Origin: Pomphorhynchus laevis
Lineage: Eukaryota; Acanthocephala; Palaeacanthocephala; Echinorhynchida; Pomphorhynchidae
Assembly: GCA_012934845.2 (NCBI GenBank)
Contig: WNNJ02001975.1
Coordinates: 51,052 to 115,051, forward strand
DNA: 64,000 bases
Direction: 5' to 3'
Shown piece by piece: positions 1-9,703 of this stretch. The notes under the pieces were generated by a model, which was given only the letters and a program-made list of their open reading frames with translations, did not search any database and was not told where the DNA came from. Numbering within the stretch: position 1 is the stretch's first letter; each line of letters opens with the position of its first letter. A program made the translations under genes and the position numbers.

Positions 1-233
1 CATGGAACATTGTCTAAGAGCAAATATTTAAGCGCATGCTAGCAAGTTGCCAAAAACGTGACTTAATTCAAAAATCTTGTTCATCCAGTTCAGTAAGAAC
101 ATAACGAAATGGCTTGCAACACTATTGCATTCACAGTAAAGACAAACGTAAGTATCCCAACCGAGTGTTTAAAAGCAGCGTTTACTTATAATCTTCGGAT
201 TTTACATCGAATAGTAAATAATAACAATTTATT
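1..233 (-). repeat. LINE-flank repeat, left copy
   Basis: This stretch lies just beyond the 3' tail of the A2 LINE copy. Its reverse complement reappears just beyond the 3' tail of the other A2 copy (14,911-15,116), and part of it appears again at 15,385-15,505. Shared landmarks are the AAATATTTATTCTTAG-like run, the GGCAATGTTCCAT-like end and the ATTATTTACTATTCGATG block next to the LINE tail. It has no supported coding content. Sharing of the flank as well as the element suggests a duplicated genomic segment rather than two independent insertions. Confidence 0.7.
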
Positions 234-2254
234 TAACGTGGCAAATGCGTGCCAACTGCACGCTTACATGATCACTAACAAAAAAGAACAAAGCAAGTCA
301 CAGATTAATTAGCTAATTGTTGAAATGAAACCGGATTAGCCGTATGAAACACGGTATTATGATTGATTGGCGTATATAAATGGGCAGATGATTCCACAAG
401 AGAGGAGCAGCCACAAGGAAAGAGCGGAAGCCAAAAGAGGTAGAGTAATTTGGAACATGTAATAGAAGGGAATTACGGAAACGCAAAACACAGTAATCAG
501 AACAAGAATTGCCGAGAAGACGGTAAAGAAATGAAGGAGTAAGAAAAGTTACAAGGCGGAAATCAATGAGAAGAATACGAATTTGAACACGACAATACAT
601 GGTAGGCAAATCAAGAGAAGCAAGATTGTGAGATGTATGATCAAAACGACGAAGACGGACAACTCGGACGGCTGCGTTTACGATGCGTTGTATTGGAAGA
701 AGAGTGGATTTAGATGAGCCGGAAAATATATTAAGACAGTAATCAAGTCTTAAGAAAATGCGAGAAGATAAGAGATTCATACAAGGGAAATCGATCAATC
801 TACGAACTTGACGGAGGTTGCGGAGTATCAAGGTAGATAAGCGTACTTTATCTCTAACGAAAGGTTTAAGTGAAAGTCGGTTGTCAAAATGGAAGCTTAG
901 GAAAACGAGATTATCGAAGATAGGAAGACTTGTATAATCTAATGATACGGAGGGAGGTTCGAAGCCGAGGCGTCGAGGTAGGATCCACATAATTTTAAAT
1001 TTATCAGGATTCAGAAAAAGGCGAAGGAAAGAAAGATGATTGAAATTGAGACAAGACAGTCGGAAGCAGAAACACTAAGATCGTGAATACGATAAACAGG
1101 TGTATGAGCATAGATGATAATGTTATTGGCATATTGCATAACATGGAAGTCAAATATATGAGAAATAGAAGACAAATCACCTAGAAGAAGAGAGAAAAGC
1201 AAAGGGCTTAATACGGAACCTCGTGTAACCCCGGACGGGATCGAAGAAGGATGTGAAAGAGAAGAACTAGAACACACGCGAAAAGTACGGTTTGATAGAT
1301 ATGAAGAAAACCATGCTACAATGTGTAAAGAGAAGCCATAAACATGACAAAGACGATAGAGAAGAATCTAGTGATCGACAATGTCGAAAGCAGATAATAG
1401 ACCAAGAGAAACTGTAACACTACATAATTTTTGATCGCGCGAGATGAGTAAGTCGTTATAAACTTTAAGACATGCAATTCAAGTAGAGTGATTAGAGCGA
1501 AAAGCAACTTGGAAGGGAAAAACAAGTCGAAGAAAAATAGATATGCATTAACTTGATTGAGAACAAGACGTTCAAGGAGTTTGGAGAGGGTTGGGATAAG
1601 TGAGATAGGACGGTACGAAGATGGTAGTGAGGAGTCGAGAGATTGCTTTTTGATGAGAGGACGAACAGTGGCGCATTTCCAGATGGAAGGAAATGTACGG
1701 CTACGGATGGACGAGTTGAACAATGTGGTTAGGAAGTGTAAGATAGAGGAGCAGATATTTTTAAGCAAGTGAGTGGGAATTAGGTCAGAAGGAGATGTTT
1801 TATTAGGTAATGTCAGAAGAATCAAAGAAACTTCATCAGCAAAAACGGGAAGAAGGAGGAATTGCTCTGTGAGTGAAGTATTTAAAGAGCAGAGTGGGTA
1901 CAAGGGGCATATGGGTAGAAGAGAAAGTAAATTAGATAGCTTAGATTGTAGATAAGAAGAAAATTCATCAGGATTTTTGTTGCAATGGGTAGGTGATCTT
2001 GAAAGAATTGGGTGTAAGATTTTCCAGTGAGATTTAGAGTTGGAAGATGACTCGAGTTGATTTTGCTAAAATAGAGTACGCTTAGTACGCATAAGAATGA
2101 GATTAGAACGGCGAAGAGAAAGATAGGAAGTACGTAGATTTAGAATAAGTGTGTTTGGAGAACGTTTAAGAAGACGATTAAACACACGAACAAAGTGACG
2201 GAGTCGACGCATAGAAAGACAACAGTCGAAATCGAACCCGGGAGCATGGCGCAA

Positions 2255-3945
2255 AAAAAAGATTTATTTTAACGTGGCAAATGCGTGCCAGCGCACGCTT
2301 ACATGACCACAACAAAAACAAAACTGTGAATCAGGCGTCGAGAAGGTGTAAACGGAGGAGGTGTTTGAATGTGATAAAAGAGGGTGCGCGGCGGACGTCG
2401 AGAGGGAGTTGATTCCAGGCGAGTGAGGCGGCGACGAGGAAGGATCGGAGACCGTAGTTGTTGGAGTAATTAGGAACGTGGAGTAAGAGGGTATGACAGG
2501 AACGAAGCGATAGCGAGGTGGGGCGAGTATCGTCTAAGAAAGGAAGGTTGATGAACGATGGGGAGCCGACAGCGATGAGACGAAAAGTAATGAGAAGAAG
2601 GCGGAGTTTGATGCGGATGTGGATGGTGGGCCAGGAGAGTTGGGCAAAATATGTGGATGTGTGGTCGAAGCGACGGAGGCGAAAGAGCACTCGAACGGCG
2701 GTGTTGATTATTCGTTGTAGGGGTAGGATGATGGATTTTGGAGAATTGGCGAAAAGGCTAAGGCAGTAATCGATTTTAGGGAAAAGAAGCGATGAAAGAA
2801 GAGACATACAAGAACGGAAGTCGATAAGGGGGCGGATACGGCGGATGTCACGAAGAATTAAGTTAGACGAGCGGACCTTGTCACGGACGAAGGGTTTAAG
2901 GGAAAGGTGATCATCGAAATGGAAGCCTAAGAAAGTGAGATTGTGGACTACAGGGATGATCGATGAGGCAAAAGATACAATGGGAGGAGATATGCTTGGT
3001 TTACGGGGAAGGATCCACATTATTTTGGACTTTTCGGCGTTTAGAACGAGATGGAGATTGGAGAGACGCTTGTAGATAGAAGAGAGACAGTTGGAGGCAG
3101 AAATGGCGATATCGTGTATGCGATGTGCGGGTGCATGAGCATAGATTAGAATGTCATCGGCGTATTGCATGACGTTAAAGGAGTAAGGTTTGATAAATGG
3201 AGAGAGATCGCCAAGCAAAAGAGAGAAAAGCAGGGGACCTAGGACTGAACCTTGTGGAACCCCGCAAAAAATAGGGATGGGAGGGGAGGATGATGAATTA
3301 GAACAGACGCGAAAGGAACGGTCGGATAGATATGAGGCGAACCAAGCTACGGAGGAGGAAGAAAAGCCGTAATCATAACGAAGGCGAGAAAGGAGGACGG
3401 AGTGGTCGACAATGTCGAATGCGGAGGAGAGGTCCAGGGAGATGAGAACACTATATAGAGCCTTGTCTCGAGAAATGAGTAAGTCATTGTACACTTTTAT
3501 GCATGCGATTTCTGTCGAGTGATTAGAGCGGAAAGCGGATTGGAAAGGAGGGTACAGATTGGATGAGGAGAGATAAGCGTTGATTTGTATTAAGATGAGG
3601 CGTTCTAAGAGCTTAGAAAGAGTAGGGAGTAGTGAAATGGGGCGATAGCTGGAAGGAAGGGAGGGGTCGAGCGATTGTTTCTTAAGGAGGGGACGAACGA
3701 TTGCGGATTTCCAGTGTGAAGGGAAGATACGACTGCGGATGGACGAGTTAAACAAGGTTGTGAGAAATGGGGATATCGATGAGCATATAGATTTTAATAT
3801 GTGGGTAGGCAGGGGATCGGCAGGTGAGGTTTTGTTGGGCAAGGACATGAGGACAGATGATACTTCTGTAAGTGATACAGGGAGAAGATGAAAGAGTTCG
3901 GGAAGGATGAGAGTAGACTGGGCAGAGTGGAATAGGATGGAGACC
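2255..3945 (-). mobile_element. LINE family A1, copy 1, nested in A2 copy 1
   Basis: This is a 5'-truncated A1 insertion. The host A2 sequence reads GGAGCATGGCGCAA, then the insertion, then GGCGCAAGCATTG, giving a 7-bp target site duplication, ggcgcaa, at 2,248-2,254 and 3,946-3,952. The 3' end on the minus strand finishes in the family hairpin tail (2,271-2,310) followed by an A/T run. The 5' break falls in the region between endonuclease and RT. Being inserted into an A2 copy, it is younger than that copy. Confidence 0.85.
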
Positions 3946-3956
3946 GGCGCAAGCAT
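2331..3956 (-). CDS. LINE A1 reverse transcriptase, C-terminal part of ORF2
   Basis: An open frame of 541 codons encodes the RT part of a CR1/L2-like ORF2. Visible in order are NKTSPADPLPTHILK, the finger segment SSYRPISLLPTLSKLLERL, motif A LDLSSAFDIVDH, motif B GVPQGSVLGPLLF, catalytic motif C YADD in VMQYADDILIY, motif D KSKIMW, and a thumb with RRFDHTSTYFAQLSWPTI and a WNQLPLDVR end. The RT would copy element RNA onto nicked target DNA (target-primed reverse transcription). The endonuclease and ORF1 are missing through 5' truncation. The first few codons at the upstream edge run into flanking A2 sequence, so the start is not a genuine ORF2 start. This is the longest uninterrupted LINE frame in the window, yet the copy cannot be autonomous. 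Confidence 0.85.
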   Translation of the reverse strand: MLAPVSILFHSAQSTLILPELFHLLPVSLTEVSSVLMSLPNKTSPADPLPTHILKSICSSISPFLTTLFNSSIRSRIFPSHWKSAIVRPLLKKQSLDPSLPSSYRPISLLPTLSKLLERLILIQINAYLSSSNLYPPFQSAFRSNHSTEIACIKVYNDLLISRDKALYSVLISLDLSSAFDIVDHSVLLSRLRYDYGFSSSSVAWFASYLSDRSFRVCSNSSSSPPIPIFCGVPQGSVLGPLLFSLLLGDLSPFIKPYSFNVMQYADDILIYAHAPAHRIHDIAISASNCLSSIYKRLSNLHLVLNAEKSKIMWILPRKPSISPPIVSFASSIIPVVHNLTFLGFHFDDHLSLKPFVRDKVRSSNLILRDIRRIRPLIDFRSCMSLLSSLLFPKIDYCLSLFANSPKSIILPLQRIINTAVRVLFRLRRFDHTSTYFAQLSWPTIHIRIKLRLLLITFRLIAVGSPSFINLPFLDDTRPTSLSLRSCHTLLLHVPNYSNNYGLRSFLVAASLAWNQLPLDVRRAPSFITFKHLLRLHLLDA

Positions 3957-4109
3957 TGAAAACGTTGGTGTCGAATGGGCAGAAGGTGATCGAGGATCGA
4001 CGTATGTTCAGAATCAAACGGAATGCAGAGATCATCGAAGAATTGAGTAATTACTCGATTCATCAGTGAAGAATTGAGTAAGGCTGCGCATAATGAAATG
4101 CACATAATT

Positions 4110-5480
4110 ATTTGCCAGAGGCGATGGTCTCATTTTTGATCGAACATAATTCCGATCAAAAATATTTCATTCGCTCATGAACAGGACGAATAAAATTGTT
4201 TCATATATGTAGAAATAATATTTTATTTCAACAGATATGATCATTAACATTTGCCATGTTTTTATTATACTATTTTGCAGTGAGCGGTCGAAGCAGTCCA
4301 AGGAGACTAAAAAAGTTTTTTACGTGGTAAAGGCGTGCCGGTGCACGTTTACGTGACCTAGAGAGAAAAAAAAACAAACAAAATTCTAAATCACCTTTCG
4401 AGAATGTCGAATTATCCTTTAGAAGTGATAAGTCATACTCGGATAGTCGTGGATTGTTTAAATTATCAGAAAATTAGGTGAATGATCTCATTAGAAGAGG
4501 ATTTAAACTCAACTGAAAATTTTTCAAAATGCCTAGAGACATTAGTTAAAGAAATTTTCGAGTTTGCAAGCTAAACTCGTTTGTGTGGTAAAAAGTTTCT
4601 AGGCTGCCCACTAATGTTTAAGCAACATCAAATCTTTGATTTAATTTTCCCCGATTATTTGATAGCAGAACATTGAACATGTTTCAGTATAGTAACAGTG
4701 CACTGAAAAAATATGAATATTTTTAGAATGGATATCATCTGGATGGACATCATCCAGAATATGGATGATATCCATACTATCTTCTTAAAGATATAATTAC
4801 AAGCGACAGTTTCAGTTTGACAGTTTCAGATCGGATTGCTTCGCTTCGAGATTATTTAACCGAAATATTGTAACGCTATTCTTGATTTAAAAAATACACG
4901 TTTTAAAATTTTCGAACTGTCCGTGTTATTAGAAATGAAATGGCTGCCCGTGTCATTAAGAAGATATAAAAATTTTCTTACCAAAACACATGCAGATTGT
5001 TAATCGTTAAAACAAATAAGCCGAAATCGAGGAGAAACTTTTAATTCCTAGGGACCAAAGAAAATCAAACACGCAAAAGATTATTCAATATTTATTTCAA
5101 TGACAACTGTCATCACCAGAAAAAGTTGTTACAGCTTTGCAATTAAAATAAAGCAAATATTTATATGATGTGCCTAGCGACAAAATGGATAAAAGTAAAA
5201 ACTATTCAGGTCGAATTATAAGTTATGATCATGTTAAATCTTGCAATCAAGCAATAATTTGGCAACGCAAATTATGAACATTATGACGTGCTGTGCATTC
5301 GTGGTGGTTGTAATATATGGACAATAATTACTATGACGTAAATTGTAAGAACATTTACTTGGCAATGAATAAACTCCCAATGTATGTGCCTTTGAATGCC
5401 TTTTCTTTATTAACAAATCAAAAGTTAATATGCAGAAATCAATTCAGACTAATGATGAATATTCTACCGGTTATCTGTTG
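4110..5480. other. AT-rich stretch with a solo LINE tail and hairpins
   Basis: No gene is supported here. The stretch holds a solo family-A 3' tail (4,321-4,359), a 10-bp inverted repeat TTTTTGATCG/CGATCAAAAA (4,133-4,162), a long hairpin at 4,730-4,773 and a CTGGTGATG/TTGAAAT stem-loop (5,095-5,119, minus). The words GAACAGGACG and AAAATTGTT near 4,180 recur near 25,200, so a decayed Penelope-related module is likely. Confidence 0.5.
4321..4359 (-). repeat. Solo family-A LINE 3' tail
   Basis: The reverse complement carries the family hairpin with arms CGTGC and GCACG around ACCG, followed by CTTTACCACG. It corresponds to the terminal roughly 40 bp of the A1 and A2 elements, but no LINE coding sequence is attached. 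It is most simply an extremely 5'-truncated insertion, with short A-rich runs on both sides. Confidence 0.6.
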
Positions 5481-5489
5481 ACTTTCGTT

Positions 5490-6185
5490 TAAATCAAGCA
5501 ATCAATATCCCTCACATTTTAGAACGCACTCAGCCATCTATCGATTCTCGTTCAACATCATGACTATCGACATCACCATCATTATCATCATTATTATCAT
5601 CATCTTCGTCACTTAATAGTCACGACAATCATTCACAGCCTAGAAATCTTTCGATCATGTTTAACAAATTACCTAAGGCTACTAGTGTCATCGTTGACCA
5701 AAAGCAACTCAAAAGTTCTTTGATCACTCCTCGTTACATTTCTACGTCAACCACACAAAACCCGGAAGACCTTAAATCGTACAGCCCAATTATATCCATG
5801 TCTTCAATCTCGATTACATCGTCACAAAGTGAATTTCCTAATAGTAAGAATGTTCTTCTAGTTAGTTTCTCTAAATCTTGACGTCAACCCCTTGATAGGT
5901 CTTGTTATGTATTTTTAGCAAACCTAATCGAATCTAGTGCCATTAACAATGACCTACGTATTCGGCATGGTGTGAATGCTGTCAAATCAATTATCGCATG
6001 TGTTTTGCAAAAACGCACTGCCACGGTTTGGCAAGATCTGCTAAGGATAAAAAAGTATTTGATTGCTAAACGTGAGTTGTCTGAGCGTCGTAGGGATGGT
6101 AAAGAAATCTTATAATCCGAAATTTTCAGGTTGTGATGCGCAGAGTTTCCACTCAATTGTAGACTGTAGCTTGTTACTAACGGTC
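5490..6185 (+). pseudogene. LINE family C ORF1 fragment
   Basis: Two neighbouring frames match the family C ORF1 seen on the other strand at 16,424-17,149. The first (5,657-5,881) has TPRYISTSTTQNPEDLKS against TPHCISTSSSDNPRGLGS. The second (from about 5,917) has LIESSAINNDLRIRHGVNAVKSI against FIESSAVNNDLRIQHDVNAVKSI and ends in a KRELSERRRDGKE segment. The usual RLGK...RPLLK part between them is lost by an internal deletion. The start is preceded by an ATC/ATT-rich simple stretch (5,565-5,610). The segment is broken and not expressed as a protein as it stands. Confidence 0.7.
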
Positions 6186-6358
6186 AATCATACCGATATT
6201 ACCTTCGCTATTTGAATATATGAATTCTCTAAAATCAGTTATTTATAAGACGTTAAAAAATTGTCTTAGTTATTATAAATTCTTACATTATAAATAACAT
6301 ACAATACTTGGACTGCTTACATACTTTGGCTGCTCAGATACTTTGAAATATCTCAACT

Positions 6359-6433
6359 AACGAAGAACAATATACAATATAACGAAGAACAATATACAAT
6401 ATAACGAAGAACAATATACAAACTAACGAAGAA
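6359..6433. repeat. 22-bp tandem repeat, about 3.4 units
   Basis: The unit AACGAAGAACAATATACAAT plus two bases repeats at 6,359, 6,381 and 6,403, with a partial unit at 6,425. It sits immediately upstream of the first recognisable ORF1 sequence of A2 copy 2 and probably belongs to that element's 5' leader. Other LINE copies here have different short repeats in the same place. Confidence 0.8.
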
Positions 6434-7189
6434 ATCAGTGAAGTCAGATAAAGTCAAGTGTACTGATAAGTCTACCTACTTTACAGAGCTTGTAGGTTGT
6501 TCAAATGGTGAATGTGACGCGTGGACCTCAATAACGATTTCTCCTACACAGAAGACACTATTCAAATAAATCGTTCCTACGTGGCTACTGCTCTGCCATA
6601 TTACTTAATACTATTACTAATGAACACTCAATTTCGCATTAAGGTAGAAAGAATGCTACGCAACCAACCAAACATCAATTACGGAAGATGTTCTTGAACA
6701 ATCCAATATTAACTCTCTCATAATTAAAAGCATCGATGACCAAATATTGTCCAGAGAAGCGTTTCTAGTGAGACAAAAAAGCACTGACCCAATATTGTCC
6801 AGATTAGACGCCACCTCGGTATTAAACTCACCAATGCATCATATCGTACCTCCTCCTTCTTATTTCTCCCCTATCTAAATACATATCATACTTCTTTCTT
6901 CGCCTCACGTACTCGTTACTCTACCTCTCCCTTTTCACTTCTCAATAATTTACATCCTTCGGTCAAAATCATCTCAAGTAACATCTCAGATAAACTTATT
7001 CAGAACTCCACTTCTGTCACATATGCTCCAACTTATCTTCATTCTCCATCGAGCACCCCTGTCATTCCCACTTCTATTTGCTCTTATGCCTCTACTCCAA
7101 ACAGCTCTGTTCAACCACCACATCCACGTAATCGTATTCCTTCGCACGATCGTTGGGTTATCATATCTAATTTAAAGCTTCCCGAATCT

Positions 7190-7525
7190 GTGTCTCCACA
7201 ATCTCGCCTCGACGATGATGTATCTTCTTTTAGGTATATCCTAGCAACCATTCTTCCTGATGATAATCCATCCCTCTTCAATAATATCAATCCTGTATCT
7301 TTGATCCGTTTAAACAAACACACTAAACCCAATCATCTCAGACCTCCACTACTACAAATCGCTTTCCGACATAGTTTGCATACTTACTTGGTACTCTTCC
7401 AACGTTTTAAACTTCTTAACACTTCATCTAATTGTCGTATCAATCCTGACCGTTTCCCATCTGATATTGTCCAACTCAATTTAGTTCGCATTGAGAAACA
7501 TCAAAATGAAACAAACGGCGAGTGA
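7190..7525 (+). pseudogene. LINE A2 ORF1, C-terminal part
   Basis: The frame is 111 codons long. The order of segments (SRLDDDVSSFRYIL, then VSLIRLNK, then PPLLQIAFRH, then NPDRFPSDIVQLN, then ending RIEKHQNETNGE) matches A1 ORF1 and family C ORF1, whose fuller version ends in a basic RR-x-GE segment and RN-x-QVV. This resembles the nucleic-acid-binding C-terminal part found in ORF1 of CR1/L2-like LINEs, which packages element RNA. It is a fragment: the N-terminal PHD-like part lies upstream in a different frame. Confidence 0.65.
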
Positions 7526-9703
7526 TTCTTATCAATCCGTCAAATCAACGGAAACTTTCACGTCGTACACACTAGTCCAAAAATCCGATGGCGTCCCGTA
7601 TCCCCCAGCTTTCTTTGCTGGTCGATATCGCTCCTGAGCATACTTTTCGTTTTCGTCTTTTTAACACTCGCTCCATTCTTCATAAAGCTGATCTGCTCCT
7701 TGATATCTTCGATCAATTATCTATCGATATTCTCTGCATTACCGAATCCTGGCACTCTGACTCTGACGATCTTGCTATTCGTCGTCTATGTCTCTCTTGA
7801 TGTTCGTTAGTTGAATCAGCTCGTCCAATTGTCTCTTCCACATCGATGCTTCTAACCATGACGGTGTCGTTGCCATTGTCGTCACCCAACGTCTCTACGT
7901 AAAAATTATGCTAACATCCGTTGCACTTCTTTCGAATTGCTAATATGCAGATCATCAACTCCTTTCCCTCTTAAACTTGTTATTATATACCGTCCAAGCT
8001 TAGCCGCCCCTCACTTATTTCTTTAACGACCTTGCCGATCTTCTTTCTAAATGATCATTGTCTTATACTCCTTCTTTTGTTCTCGGTGACTTTAGCATAA
8101 GTCTTGATTGCCCGGCTGACTCTGACTCTATTATCACTATATCTAATCTTTTTTCTGATTTTAAGTATAAATTACTTTCAACAAGCCCCACTCATATTCT
8201 TGGCCGGTGCTTTCGACAACACTGATGTTCCCAACTGCTTCAATGACTATACTTCCTTGTCAATTACTAATCCCGATTTGTCTGATCATTTCCTTGTCAC
8301 TCTTAATCTTACTCGTCCCTATCCCCATCCTTCTCCACCTCCAACATTAGCTACTCCACGTCGACCTTGGAAACTTCTCGATATAACTATCTCATGTTTT
8401 GCCTTACTTAATTCTTCACACTTTTCGCTTCCACCTAACTATCTTTCTTCCGATGATCTCTGCATCAGAAGAAAAGTGTGAAGAAAAGTGTGAACTTACG
8501 TCGATCCTCAATTACCATCTGCCCATTCGACACCAACGTTTTCAATGCTTGCGCCATGCTCCCGGGTTCGATTCCGACTGTTGTCTTTCTATGCGTTGAC
8601 TCCGTCACTTTTTTCGTGTGCTTAATGGTTTTCTTAAGCGTTCTCCAAACAATCACTCTAAATCTTTGTGCCTCCTATCTTTCTCTTCGCCGTTCCAATC
8701 TCATTTTTATGCGTACTAAGCGTACTCTATTTTAGCAAAATCAACTCGATTCATCTTCCAACTCTAAATCTCACTGGAAAATCTTACACCCAATTCTTTC
8801 AAGATCACCTACCCATTGCAACAAAAATCCTGATGAATTTTCTTCTTATCTACAATCTAAGCTATCTAATTTACTTTCTATTCTACCCATATGCCCCTTG
8901 TACCCACTCTTCTATTAAATACTACCCTCTCAGAGCTATTCCACCTTCTTCCCGTTTTGTCTGATGAAGTTTCTTTGGTTCTTCTGACATTACCTAATAA
9001 AACATCTCCTTCTGACCTAATTCCCACTCACTTGCTTAAATATATCTGCTCCTCTATCTTACACTTCCTAACCACATTGTTCAACTCGTCCATCCGTAGC
9101 CGTACATTTCCTTCCATCTGGAAATGCGCCACTGTTCGTCCTCTCATCAAAAAGCAATCTCTCGACTCCTCACTACCATCTTCGTACCGTCCTATCTCAC
9201 TTATCCCAACCCTCTCCAAACTCCTTGAACGTCTTGTTCTCAATCAAGTTAATGCATATCTATTTTTCTTCGACTTGTTTTTCCCTTCCAAGTTGCTTTT
9301 CGCTCTAATCACTCTACTTGAATTGCATGTCTTAAAGTTTATAACGACTTACTCATCTCGCGCGATCAAAAATTTTGTAGTGTTACAGTTTCTCTTGGTC
9401 TATTATCTGCTTTCGACATTGTCGATCACTAGATTCTTCTCTATCGTCTTTGTCATGTTTATGGCTTCTCTTTACACGTTGTAGCATGGTTTTCTTCATA
9501 TCTATCAAACCGTACTTTTCGCGTGTGTTCTAGCTCTTCTCTTTCCCATCCTTCTTCGATCCCTTCCGGGTTTACACGAGGCTCCTTATTAGGCCCTTTG
9601 CTTTTCTCTCTTCTTCTAGGTGATTTAAAAAAACGATTTATTTTAACGTGGCAAATGCGTGCCAGCGCACGCTTACATGACCACAACAAAACAAGACTGT
9701 GAA

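Larger units (their letters stand above)
234..4092 (-). mobile_element. LINE family A2, copy 1, dead and interrupted
   Basis: This is a 5'-truncated non-LTR retrotransposon of CR1/L2-like type, split by an A1 insertion at 2,255-3,945. In element order it holds a small endonuclease (EN)/RT linker piece (3,953-4,092 and 2,040-2,254), the RT N-terminus (1,316-1,903, with RTFPSIWK and SSYRPISLIPTLSKLLERL), RT core scraps (1,011-1,277), the thumb (313-990, RRFDHTSHNLASLDLPT) and a 3' tail at 235-275. Several frame breaks are visible. In the stretch matching FRSNYSTEIACLKVYNDLL of the better A2 copy, this copy reads FALITLLELHVLKF in a shifted frame, and the right-hand copy carries the same break. 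Confidence 0.8.

Noticed and set aside
109-312. 67-codon plus-strand frame MACNTIAFTVKTN...
   Set aside because: It lies in the LINE-flank repeat and runs through the LINE tail; there is no family match.
2518-2769. Basic plus-strand frames over LINE A copies (also at 9,891, 34,055 and similar)
   Set aside because: They are antisense shadows of the conserved RT thumb on the minus strand, which explains why they recur.
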